From Candidatus Omnitrophota bacterium (GTDB lineage Bacteria; Omnitrophota; Gorgyraeia; 2-02-FULL-51-18): DNA of 64,000 bases. Made by a program: the position numbers and the translations under genes. Positions 16,957 through 24,232 of the stretch are shown in pieces. Below the pieces are notes generated by a model, which saw only the letters and a list, made by a program, of their open reading frames with translations, did not search any database and was not told where the DNA came from. Each line of letters starts with the position of its first letter. Position 1 is the stretch's first letter. The stretch lies in NCBI GenBank assembly GCA_022072175.1, contig JAJVIE010000013.1:154030-218029 (forward strand). The letters are read 5' to 3'.

Positions 16957-17157
16957 CTAGCGCTGCGAGGCCCGGATCTTGACGACGTTGAGCTCTTCTT
17001 TGATCTCGTCGAGCTGGCGCAGGATGAGGTCCTGCTTTTCGAGCACGGAGTCCAGCTTGGCCATCGCGGCCGCGTCCTCGAGGGCCGACACGGGGGATGC
17101 GGCGCACAGAAGAACGACCAGGGCCGAAAAAACGTACGTAGGCAACGGTCTAGACAT
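16957..17157 (-). CDS. Small secreted coiled-coil protein of unknown function
   Basis: A 66-residue protein with a signal peptide (MSRPLPTYVFSALVVLLCAASPVSALE, cleavage near SALE). It is followed by a short amphipathic helix (AKLDSVLEKQDLILRQLDEIKEELNVVKIR) that probably forms a coiled coil. It overlaps the upstream two-helix membrane gene by 8 bases and ends 5 bases before the Rrf2 start. The three small genes look co-transcribed with thrC and the MoaD-NIL gene. No family is recognised; it might partner the membrane protein encoded just before it. Confidence 0.6.
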   Translation of the reverse strand: MSRPLPTYVFSALVVLLCAASPVSALEDAAAMAKLDSVLEKQDLILRQLDEIKEELNVVKIRASQR

Positions 17158-17407
17158 GAGTATCCTCCGTTTTGCGGGCTGATCGACGGACCACGGCCAT
17201 CACGATATCCCAGAGGAGCCACACGAGCCCCACGGTCCAGCAGGCGGCCCCCGCTCCAGCGGCCACCGCGAACGGCGCCGAGGGATAGGGCAGGAGCTTC
17301 TCGACGAACATCCTGGCGGTCAACGCCGACACCTGATCGTAGGCGATGAACGCCGACACACCCAGGAGCGCCAAGAGCGCCGCGGCCAGGATCGTCCGGC
17401 GCAGCAT
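17150..17407 (-). CDS. Small two-helix membrane protein of unknown function
   Basis: An 85-residue protein with hydrophobic segments at about residues 5-25 and 45-72 and a basic C-terminal tail (VVRRSARKTEDTHV). The ATG at 17407 follows AGGAG with good spacing. Its end overlaps the secreted coiled-coil gene by 8 bases. It lies 9 bases after the MoaD-NIL stop, within the sulfur block. No known family is recognised, so no function is assigned. Confidence 0.6.
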   Translation of the reverse strand: MLRRTILAAALLALLGVSAFIAYDQVSALTARMFVEKLLPYPSAPFAVAAGAGAACWTVGLVWLLWDIVMAVVRRSARKTEDTHV

Positions 17408-17416
17408 CGACCGCTC

Positions 17417-17941
17417 CTAGAGCGCGCTCTCGCCGGTGACGGGCTCGACCTTGATGCCGCGCGACTCCAGGAACTTCACGCCCTTGTCGAGGTTCTCGTC
17501 GGTCCCCTCGAGCTCCAGCAGCATCTCACCGACGGTCTCCGTCACGCGGGCCCGGCGGATGTTGGGCATGATGTCGTACTGCTTGGCCATCGTGAACACC
17601 ACGGGTTCCTTGATCTGGTCCTGCGGAAAAACGAGCGTCACACGCCTCTTGGCGCGTCCGGACGGAGCGCCGCCGGCGATGGCCGGGATGATGGAGATGT
17701 CGTCGCCGTCCTTGAGCGCGGTCTCCTGGCCCTGCAGGAAGCGGATGTCCTCCTCGTTGACGTACACGTTCACGAAGCGGCGCAGCTTGCCCTCGCCGTC
17801 GCACAGTCTCTCCTTGATCCCGGGATGCTTGGCCTCGAGCGCGGCCAGCATCTGATCGATGGTGAGCGCCTCGACGGAGACCTCGCCCTGCTGGGCGGTG
17901 AGCTTCTGGAGCGGAGTGGGGATCCTTACTTTGACTGCCAT
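17417..17941 (-). CDS. MoaD/ThiS-like sulfur carrier fused to a NIL domain
   Basis: A 174-residue fusion. Residues 1-91 form a ubiquitin-fold MoaD/ThiS domain ending in the Gly90-Gly91 pair that normally becomes the thiocarboxylate. Residues about 97-174 form a NIL domain ([20 protein letters not shown]...), a ligand-binding module best known from the methionine importer ATPase MetN. Because Gly-Gly is internal, the carrier cannot work unless cut after Gly91; the linker APSGRAKRR is a plausible cleavage site. The ATG at 17941 lies inside the end of thrC (16-base overlap) with GGAGGAAG upstream, so the two are tightly coupled. A JAMM protease is encoded 4.3 kb upstream in the same block. A link to homocysteine or methionine synthesis is inferred from context. 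Confidence 0.8.
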   Translation of the reverse strand: MAVKVRIPTPLQKLTAQQGEVSVEALTIDQMLAALEAKHPGIKERLCDGEGKLRRFVNVYVNEEDIRFLQGQETALKDGDDISIIPAIAGGAPSGRAKRRVTLVFPQDQIKEPVVFTMAKQYDIMPNIRRARVTETVGEMLLELEGTDENLDKGVKFLESRGIKVEPVTGESAL

Positions 17942-19188
17942 ACTTCCTCCTTGATCTTGGACCCGCCGCGCAGCTCCTTCTCGAAAGAGTCGAGCGACGG
18001 CTTGATGCGATACGGCCGTCCGATATGGTCCGTGACGGCTTCCTGGGTCTTGAGGCCGTTGCCGGTGATGCAGATGACACAGCTCTCGTTCTTGGGGATC
18101 ACGCCGCTCTCGATGAGCTTCTTGGCGGAGGCCATCGTCACGCCGCCGGCCGTCTCGGTGAAGATGCCCTCGGTGCGGGCCAGGAGCTTGATCGCGTCGA
18201 TGATCTCCTGGTCCGTCACGGACTCTCCCGATCCGCCGCTCTGCTTGATCGCGTCCAGCGCGTAGATGCCATCGGCCGGATTTCCGATCGCCAGGGATTT
18301 GGCGATGGTCTTGGGCTTGACCGGACGGATGATGTCGCTCTTCTCCTTGAGCGCGGTCACGATGGGCCCGCAGCCTTCGGCCTGCGCCGCGTGCATGCGC
18401 GTGCGCACGGGACCGACGAGGCCCAGCTTGTGGAACTCGTTGAAAGCCTTCCAGATCTTCGTCAGGAGCGACCCGCTGGCCGCCGGCACCACGATGTGAT
18501 CGGGCGTGCGCCAGCCGAGCTGTTCGGCGATCTCGTAGCCGTAGGTCTTGGAGCCCTCGGCGTAGTACGGACGGATGTTGATGTTGACGAAAGCCCAGCG
18601 GTAACGCGCCGCGATCTCCGCGCACAGCCGGTTGACGTCGTCGTAATTACCCTCGACGGCCACGAGGTTGGGCGCGTAGGTGAGCGACCCGACCACCTTG
18701 CCCAGCTCGAGGTCCGCGGGGATGAAAATGAAGCGGTTGAGCCCCGCCCAAGCCGCCTGAGCGCTCACCGATCCGGCGAGGTTGCCGGTCGAAGCGCAGG
18801 CGACGGTCGAGAACCCGAGTTCCTTGGCTTTGGTCAGCGCCACGGCCACGACGCGGTCCTTGAACGACAACGTCGGGTGGCACACCGAGTCGTCCTTGAT
18901 GTAGAGTTCCTTCATGCCGAGCTCGCGGGCGAGGTTGTCGGCCTTGAACAGCGGCGTCAGACCCGCATGAAATCCCACCGTCGGGTCCCCGTCGATGGGC
19001 AACAGTTCGCGGTAACGCCAGATGCTCTTGGGACCCGAGGAGATCTTCTGCCGGCTGATGACCGAAGCGATCTTGTCGTAGTCGTAGTCCACTTCGAGCG
19101 AGCCGAAGCAGAACTCACAGACGTACGTCGCCTCCGCCGGATAGTAGCGGTGGCATTCCCTGCACTTGAGACCTTTAACGTAACTCAT
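17926..19188 (-). CDS. thrC: Threonine synthase-like PLP enzyme with N-terminal zinc ribbon
   Basis: A 420-residue fold-type II PLP enzyme related to threonine synthase, which converts O-phosphohomoserine to threonine. Cys9, Cys12, Cys24 and Cys27 make a zinc ribbon. Lys110 in PTLSFKDR is the Schiff-base lysine. The substrate loop [17 protein letters not shown] and the C-terminal PLP-phosphate region are present. It lies in a sulfur block and overlaps the MoaD-NIL carrier gene by 16 bases. That raises the possibility that it, or a side activity, performs sulfur transfer to phosphohomoserine; ordinary threonine synthesis is the conservative call. It has its own promoter and an AAGGAT ribosome binding site. 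Confidence 0.85.
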   Translation of the reverse strand: MSYVKGLKCRECHRYYPAEATYVCEFCFGSLEVDYDYDKIASVISRQKISSGPKSIWRYRELLPIDGDPTVGFHAGLTPLFKADNLARELGMKELYIKDDSVCHPTLSFKDRVVAVALTKAKELGFSTVACASTGNLAGSVSAQAAWAGLNRFIFIPADLELGKVVGSLTYAPNLVAVEGNYDDVNRLCAEIAARYRWAFVNINIRPYYAEGSKTYGYEIAEQLGWRTPDHIVVPAASGSLLTKIWKAFNEFHKLGLVGPVRTRMHAAQAEGCGPIVTALKEKSDIIRPVKPKTIAKSLAIGNPADGIYALDAIKQSGGSGESVTDQEIIDAIKLLARTEGIFTETAGGVTMASAKKLIESGVIPKNESCVICITGNGLKTQEAVTDHIGRPYRIKPSLDSFEKELRGGSKIKEEVWQSK

Positions 19189-19226
19189 TGATATCCTTAA
19201 GGTTATTGATATTTCCGGTCCGACCT

Positions 19227-19255
19227 AGTCTAACACTTCGAACGGCGCTCTTCAA
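19227..19255 (-). promoter_or_regulatory. Internal promoter before thrC
   Basis: On the minus strand TTGAAG (19250-19255) is 17 bases from TAGACT (19227-19232). The -35 box contains the TGA stop codon of the upstream ssuA-like gene. The transcript would have a leader of about 30 bases with AAGGAT before the thrC ATG. A CCTTAAGG palindrome lies in the leader. Confidence 0.55.
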
Positions 19256-20277
19256 CTCCCGCCGCCGGCGGCCTCCGGAGCCTCCACAGCGTCCGGCAGG
19301 TCCTGGAACAAACCCGAAATGTCCGGTTGTTGCTTGAGAAAACCGGCCCGGTGAGCGGCCTCGGCCTGCACCCGCACGCTGGCTTCCATCGGATCGGTCG
19401 TGAAGACGATCCGTGCCAGTGCGCTCCGCAGGATCGCCTCGGGCATCGGCTTGTGCGTGAGCTCCTGAAGTTCCTCCCCGATCTTGCGCTGGGCGGTCTC
19501 CGGGTCGGCGAGGATGCGCGCGGTGACCCGCTCATGCGCGCGCACGAAGCTCCGCACGATCTCGGGATGCTCCTCGAGGAAGCGCCGGCGCACCACCACG
19601 AGCGTCGTGGCGTAGCGGCCCTCGGGCCAGAGCGAGGACTCCTCGAGATAGATCCGACCCCCGGCGTCTGAGGTGAGCATCGTCACCCACGGCTCGACGG
19701 TCCAGGCCGCGTCGATCTCGCCTTTTTGCATCAGGGTGTACTGGTCGGCGTTGGTCATCGGGATGACCTGCACCTGTCCGCCCTTCTCCTTGAGCTTGAG
19801 CCCGTTCTTCTCGAGCCAGGCGCGTAGCGCCACATCCTGAGTATTGCCCAGCTGGGGTGAAGCGACCTTGCGTCCCTCGAGGTCCGACGGCTTGGTGATG
19901 CCCGAGCCGGTCCTCACGACCAGAGCCGCCCCTCCGGAAGCCGCTCCGGCCACGACCCGAAGCGCCTCACCCTGGGAGCGGACATATCCGTTGACCGCGG
20001 GGCTCGGGCCGATGTAGGCGATGTCGACCTTGCCCGCGAAGATCGCTTCCATCACGGCCGGTCCGGCGTTGAAGACCTTCCAGTCGATCTCGACGGATGA
20101 GCCGAGCGCTTGTTCGAAATCCCCGTCCGCGCGGCCGATGAGCGGCTGAGCGTGCGTGACGTTGGGGAAATACGCCACCGTGACGCGCTGTGTCTTGCCG
20201 TCCACCGGCCGGGCCGCGTACAGGAGACCCCCGGCGGCCAGAGCGACCACGGCGACGGACAGAACGGTCCTTTTCAT
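19252..20277 (-). CDS. Sulfonate/NitT-TauT-type ABC transporter substrate-binding protein
   Basis: A 341-residue periplasmic binding protein of the SsuA/TauA/NrtA type. The start at 20277 (MKRTVLSVAVVALAAGGLLY) gives a signal peptide and an ATGA overlap with the permease gene. The body has the hallmarks of the family: VTVAYFPNVTHAQPLIGRADG, FNAGPAVMEAIFAGKVDIAYIGPSPAVNGY and LEGRKVASPQLGNTQD. The substrate could be an aliphatic sulfonate, taurine or another oxyanion. No desulfonating oxygenase is encoded in the window, and the neighbours activate sulfate. Import of sulfate or a sulfonate is therefore equally possible. Confidence 0.85.
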   Translation of the reverse strand: MKRTVLSVAVVALAAGGLLYAARPVDGKTQRVTVAYFPNVTHAQPLIGRADGDFEQALGSSVEIDWKVFNAGPAVMEAIFAGKVDIAYIGPSPAVNGYVRSQGEALRVVAGAASGGAALVVRTGSGITKPSDLEGRKVASPQLGNTQDVALRAWLEKNGLKLKEKGGQVQVIPMTNADQYTLMQKGEIDAAWTVEPWVTMLTSDAGGRIYLEESSLWPEGRYATTLVVVRRRFLEEHPEIVRSFVRAHERVTARILADPETAQRKIGEELQELTHKPMPEAILRSALARIVFTTDPMEASVRVQAEAAHRAGFLKQQPDISGLFQDLPDAVEAPEAAGGGS

Positions 20278-21065
20278 GAGCGGTCGAGCCCCCACAGACG
20301 ACGGACCTTGCGTTCGGCCGTCCCGAAGACCAATCCCTCCATGACCACGCCGATGGCGACGATGACGATCATGACCGCGATGACCTGGCTCATGTCGTTG
20401 AGCTCACGGCCGGTGTTCAAGAGATGCCCCAGGCCCAGGCTCATGAAAAGGATCTCGCCGGCCATCAGCGACCGCCAGGCGAAGGACCATCCTTGCTTGA
20501 ACCCGCTCAGGATGGACGGCAGTGCCGCCGGCAGGACCACGTGCAGGAAAAGGTCGCCTCCGCGCGCGCCCATGTTGCGGCCGGCTCGCAGGTAGATCGG
20601 CTGGATGTTCTTGACGCCGCCGTCGGTGGCGATGGTGACCGACAGCAGTGAACCCATCACGACGACGAAGAGGATCGCGCTCTCGCTGAGACCGAACCAC
20701 AGGATGGCCAGCGGCAGCCAGCAGATGCTCGGCAGGGTCTGCAGGCCCACCATGAACCCTCCGACGGTCTCATCGAGCAGGCGGACCTTGCCGATGACCA
20801 GACCCAGCATCACGCCGAAAACGATGGAGATGCCGTAGCCGATGAGCAGACGCTTGAGGCTGACGAGGATACCGATGGGCAGGCTGTTGTCGGCGAACCC
20901 GTACGCCAGCGCCGAGCCGACCTGACCCGGCGACGGGAACAGGTACTGCGGCCAGAGCTTGAGCTCGAACAACGTCTGCCAGACGGCCAGCAGCAGTCCG
21001 TAGAAAACCGCCTGCGTCAGCGCCTGGACGAGCAAGCGACGGTTGAGGGTCGGCACGGCGAACAC
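20274..21065 (-). CDS. ABC transporter permease, SsuC/TauC type
   Basis: A 263-residue inner-membrane permease with about six transmembrane segments and the EAA-type cytoplasmic loop (YLRAGRNMGARGGDLFLHVVLPAALPSILSGFKQG) that contacts the ATPase. It starts with GTG at 21065, four bases after the cysK stop, and overlaps the binding-protein gene by ATGA. It forms the membrane channel for the SsuA-like protein and the ATPase encoded at 22659-23498. The transporter genes are split by the cysK/ThiS/JAMM trio, which ties the importer to cysteine synthesis. Confidence 0.9.
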   Translation of the reverse strand: MFAVPTLNRRLLVQALTQAVFYGLLLAVWQTLFELKLWPQYLFPSPGQVGSALAYGFADNSLPIGILVSLKRLLIGYGISIVFGVMLGLVIGKVRLLDETVGGFMVGLQTLPSICWLPLAILWFGLSESAILFVVVMGSLLSVTIATDGGVKNIQPIYLRAGRNMGARGGDLFLHVVLPAALPSILSGFKQGWSFAWRSLMAGEILFMSLGLGHLLNTGRELNDMSQVIAVMIVIVAIGVVMEGLVFGTAERKVRRLWGLDRS

Positions 21066-21068
21066 GAT

Positions 21069-22001
21069 TCAGCCCAGGTTGAAGTACGGCTCGATGCTGA
21101 GATAACGTTCGCCCGAATCGGGGAACACCGTGACGACGGTCTTGCCCGAACCCAGCTGGCGCGCGACCTTGAGAGCGCCCGCGCAGGCGGCCCCGCAGGA
21201 CAACCCGGCGAAGATCCCCTCCTCGCGGGTCAGGCGCTTGGCGATCTGATAGGCCTCCTGATCGTCGATCGTGAGCACTTCGTCGATCACGGAGCGGTTG
21301 AGCACCTCGGGCACGAAACCCGCGCCGATGCCCTGGATCATGTGCGGCCCGGGCTTGCCGCCGGAGAGCACCGCGGAGGTCCGCGGCTCGACGGCGATCA
21401 CGCGGATACGCGGGTCGTGCTTCTTGAGCACCTCGCCGACGCCGGTGAGCGTACCGCCCGTGCCCACTCCCGCGACGAAAGCGTCCACCTTACCGTCGAG
21501 GTCCTTGAGGATCTCCTTGGCCGTGGTCTTGCGGTGCATGCCCGGGTTGTCGGAGTTCATGAACTGCTGGGGCATGAAAGCGTCCTTCGTCGAGCCGACG
21601 ATCTCACGCGCCTTCGTGACGGCGCCGACCATGCCTTCCTTGGCCGGCGTCAGCACCACCTGAGCGCCGAAGCTCTCGAGGATCTGGATGCGCTCCTGGC
21701 TCATCCCGTCGGGCATGGTGAGCATGACCTTGTAGCCCTTGACCGCGCCGACCATGGCCAGACCGATACCGGTGTTGCCGCTGGTGGGTTCGACGATGAC
21801 CGAACCGGGCTTGAGCAAGCCCTTCTTCTCGGCCTGCTCGATCATGTTGTAAGCGATACGGTCCTTCACACTGCCGCCGGGATTGAACATCTCGAGCTTG
21901 GCGTAGACGTCCGCGGAGCCTTTTTCGGGCACGCGGCCCAGGCGGACCATCGGAGTGTTACCGACCAGTTCCAGTACGTTGGCGTAAGCGCCCGAACTCA
22001 T
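21069..22001 (-). CDS. cysK: Cysteine synthase (CysK/CysM family)
   Basis: A 310-residue PLP-dependent enzyme that makes cysteine by beta-replacement on O-acetylserine or O-phosphoserine. The PLP lysine is Lys46 in GGSVKDRIA, followed by the TSGNTGIGLA substrate loop and the GTGGTLTGVG phosphate-binding loop. It starts at 22001 in a TGATG overlap with the ThiS-like gene and sits in the order JAMM, ThiS, cysK. The mycobacterial set Mec, CysO, CysM has the same three components. By that parallel it may use a carrier-bound thiocarboxylate rather than free sulfide. Whether O-acetylserine or O-phosphoserine is the acceptor cannot be decided here. Confidence 0.92.
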   Translation of the reverse strand: MSSGAYANVLELVGNTPMVRLGRVPEKGSADVYAKLEMFNPGGSVKDRIAYNMIEQAEKKGLLKPGSVIVEPTSGNTGIGLAMVGAVKGYKVMLTMPDGMSQERIQILESFGAQVVLTPAKEGMVGAVTKAREIVGSTKDAFMPQQFMNSDNPGMHRKTTAKEILKDLDGKVDAFVAGVGTGGTLTGVGEVLKKHDPRIRVIAVEPRTSAVLSGGKPGPHMIQGIGAGFVPEVLNRSVIDEVLTIDDQEAYQIAKRLTREEGIFAGLSCGAACAGALKVARQLGSGKTVVTVFPDSGERYLSIEPYFNLG

Positions 22002-22243
22002 CAGGCCTCCTTATCGGACGGCGAGCCGCCGCCCATGTAAAAAACGAACTCGACCCGGTCCCCGTCACGGATGACCGTACCGTCATAGTCGAGCTTCTGC
22101 AGGATCTCTTCGTTGATCTCCACGGTCACCAGCTCCGGACGGACCTTCCATTTCTGCAGCAACGCCGAGACCGTGGTCCCCGCTTCGACCCGGTTGGGCT
22201 TGCCGTTGAGCTGGATCTGGATGGTTCCGGTGGTCTCCGTCAT
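22001..22243 (-). CDS. ThiS/CysO-like sulfur carrier with a seven-residue tail after Gly-Gly
   Basis: An 80-residue ubiquitin-fold carrier (IQIQLNGKPNRVEAGTTVSALLQKW..., VIRDGDRVEFVFYMGGG). The glycine run is at residues 71-73 but is followed by SPSDKEA, so the C-terminal glycine is masked. Known carriers with such tails, for example QbsE in quinolobactin synthesis, are trimmed by a partner JAMM protease before activation. Here a JAMM gene lies 9 bases upstream and cysK overlaps the stop, matching a CysO-type cysteine pathway. Other roles, such as thiazole or molybdopterin synthesis, are less likely because no thiG, moaE or related gene is near. Confidence 0.85.
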   Translation of the reverse strand: MTETTGTIQIQLNGKPNRVEAGTTVSALLQKWKVRPELVTVEINEEILQKLDYDGTVIRDGDRVEFVFYMGGGSPSDKEA

Positions 22244-22252
22244 CGCTTCTCC

Positions 22253-22657
22253 TCAGACGACCCGCAGTTCCTGCTCGCTCACCGCTTCCTCGACGATCCG
22301 GTACGACCGGAGCACGGGCCGCTGACGGTCGGACAGCGAGACGATCAGATAGCTCACTTCGGGATAGTAGGCCAGGCGCACATCCTTCTGCGAGGGGTAG
22401 GCTTCGCTGGCGACGTGCGAGTGGAAGATCCCCCGCATCTCAAGACCCTCCTGACGCATGCGCTTGAAGACGCCCAACTGCTCCTTGGGGTCCATGAAAT
22501 AACTGATGCTCGACTCATCGAGGTTGCGCATGGGATAGAAAACACCGCACGCCTCCTCGCCGCTCTTGGCGGCCAGGATCCCGCAAGCCTCGTTGGGATA
22601 GCCGGCTTGAGCGTGCGCGATCATCGCCTCATAGACGGACCGGGTGAGCACGGCCAC
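22253..22657 (-). CDS. JAMM/MPN+ metalloprotease (Mec-like)
   Basis: A 134-residue zinc isopeptidase. The start is taken as GTG at 22657, right after the ATPase stop. An alternative GTG lies two codons on. The full JAMM signature is present: Glu23 in NEACGIL and His79-x-His81-x7-Ser89-x2-Asp92 in HSHVASEAYPSQKD. Bacterial enzymes of this kind either release cysteine from a CysO-cysteine adduct (Mec in mycobacteria) or trim C-terminal tails from sulfur carriers (QbsD, HcyD). Both jobs are needed here, since the adjacent carrier has a tail and the distant MoaD-NIL protein hides its Gly-Gly. Confidence 0.9.
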   Translation of the reverse strand: MAVLTRSVYEAMIAHAQAGYPNEACGILAAKSGEEACGVFYPMRNLDESSISYFMDPKEQLGVFKRMRQEGLEMRGIFHSHVASEAYPSQKDVRLAYYPEVSYLIVSLSDRQRPVLRSYRIVEEAVSEQELRVV

Positions 22658-22658
22658 G

Positions 22659-23498
22659 TCAGATCCCCCCACCGACGTTGCGCTCCACCGGCACCAGCGT
22701 GCCGTCGTGCGAGACACGGTAGTCGGTGTCGAGCTGTTCGCGGGCGACCTTTTCGATCTCGTCCTTGAGCGAGCCCATGATCCGTGTCTGCAGGGTCAAC
22801 AGGTGCGGGTCCTGCTCGCGGCGCGGGCGCGGCACCTGGATCGGGTACTCGCGCTTGATGGTGCCCGGACGGGCCGAGACCTCGAGCACGCGGTCGGCCA
22901 GGAACGTCGCCTCGCGGACATTGTGCGTGACGAAGAGCACCGTCTTGCGCGTCTTCTGCCAGATCTCCTGCAGTTCGACCTGCAGCATCGTGCGGGTCTG
23001 CGCGTCCAGCGCGGCGAACGGCTCGTCCATCAGGAGGATCTTGGGGTCCATCACCAGCGCGCGGGCGATGGCGGCCCTCTGGCGCATGCCGCCCGACAGC
23101 TCGTGCGGGTGGGCGTTGACGAACTTGGACAGGTGCACGAGCTTGATCGCCTCGATGGCGCGCTCGCGTCTGTGCTTGTGGGGCACGCCCGCGATCTTGA
23201 GCCCGAACTCGACGTTCTCGAGCACCGTCAGCCACGGGAACAGCGCCGCCTCCTGGAACACCACGATGCGGTCCGGTGAGGGCCCCTCGACGGTCCTGGA
23301 ATCGACGTACACCTCGCCCGAATCCGGGAACTCCAGTCCCGCGATCAGTCCGATCAGCGTGGACTTGCCGCAGCCGGACGGGCCGATGACGCAGATGAAC
23401 TCCCCCTCCTCGATCGTAAGGTTGACGTCGGAGAGCGCCTGTACGCGCTGGCCTTTCTGGAGGAACGTCTTGTGCACCCTTCTGAAAACGACCCTCAC
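22659..23498 (-). CDS. ABC transporter ATPase, SsuB/TauB type
   Basis: The start is GTG at 23498, inside the cysH stop (GTGA overlap), giving 279 residues. Walker A is GPSGCGKS (39-46), the Q-loop is VFQEAALFPW, the signature LSGGMRQRAAIARAL precedes Walker B ILLMDEPFAALD, and the switch histidine is in FVTHNVREA. It energises the SsuA/SsuC-like importer encoded downstream. An extension of about 30 residues after the usual ATPase core is of unclear function. Confidence 0.9.
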   Translation of the reverse strand: MRVVFRRVHKTFLQKGQRVQALSDVNLTIEEGEFICVIGPSGCGKSTLIGLIAGLEFPDSGEVYVDSRTVEGPSPDRIVVFQEAALFPWLTVLENVEFGLKIAGVPHKHRRERAIEAIKLVHLSKFVNAHPHELSGGMRQRAAIARALVMDPKILLMDEPFAALDAQTRTMLQVELQEIWQKTRKTVLFVTHNVREATFLADRVLEVSARPGTIKREYPIQVPRPRREQDPHLLTLQTRIMGSLKDEIEKVAREQLDTDYRVSHDGTLVPVERNVGGGI

Positions 23499-24232
23499 GC
23501 GCCACCCGCTTTCTTGGGGGCCTTGGGGGACAGGTGCAGGCCGCATTCCTTGTGCTCCGGATTCTCCCACCACCAGCGTCCGGCGCGCACGTCCTCGCCG
23601 GGCGCGACGGCGCGGGTGCACGGAGAGCACCCGATGGACGGATAGCCGGCGTCGTGCAGGCGGTTGTACGGCACAGCGTTGGCGCGGATGTACGCCCAGA
23701 GCTGATCGTGCGTCCAGCCCGCAAGAGGATTGATCTTGAGGATGCCGCCGTTGGAGGCATCGATCTCGATGAGCTCGAGCGCCGTGCGCGTGACGGCCTG
23801 CTCGCGGCGCAGTCCCGTCATCCAGGCCTCAAGACCGGAGAGAGCGCGGCGCAGCGGCTCGACCTTGCGGATGCCGCAGCACTCCTTGCGCGCCTCGACG
23901 GACTGACGGAACGAATAGTAGCCCTTCTCCCGCTCGAGCGCTTCCACGCGCGCCGTCTCGGGGAAGTACGTCTCGATGACGAGGCCGTAGCGGCGCCGGA
24001 CACGGTCCATCACCTCGTACGTCTCCTCGTTGAGCCGGCCGGTGTCGAGCGTGAAGACACGCAGGCCCGGCGCGGACTTGGAGAGGATGTCGATGAGCGC
24101 CACGTCCTCGGCACCGAACGACGAGGCCAGGGCTACCCGCTGGCCATAACGCTCGAGCGTCCAGGCGCACAGCTTCTCCGCCGGCTCCGCTGCGTATCGA
24201 GCGTTGAGCTGACGGACCTCCTCCGGCGTCAC
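23495..24232 (-). CDS. cysH: Assimilatory adenylyl-sulfate (APS) reductase, Fe-S type
   Basis: A 245-residue reductase that releases sulfite from adenylyl sulfate with thioredoxin. The SSFGAEDVAL phosphosulfate-binding loop is at about residues 37-46. Cys118-Cys119 in KECCGIRKVEPL with Cys202 and Cys205 in GCSPC form the [4Fe-4S] ligand set typical of APS-preferring enzymes. Cys230 in KECGLH is the catalytic cysteine. It starts with GTG in a one-base overlap with the cysN stop. The lack of an APS kinase in the block agrees with APS being the direct substrate. No sulfite reductase follows. Confidence 0.93.
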   Translation of the reverse strand: MTPEEVRQLNARYAAEPAEKLCAWTLERYGQRVALASSFGAEDVALIDILSKSAPGLRVFTLDTGRLNEETYEVMDRVRRRYGLVIETYFPETARVEALEREKGYYSFRQSVEARKECCGIRKVEPLRRALSGLEAWMTGLRREQAVTRTALELIEIDASNGGILKINPLAGWTHDQLWAYIRANAVPYNRLHDAGYPSIGCSPCTRAVAPGEDVRAGRWWWENPEHKECGLHLSPKAPKKAGGA

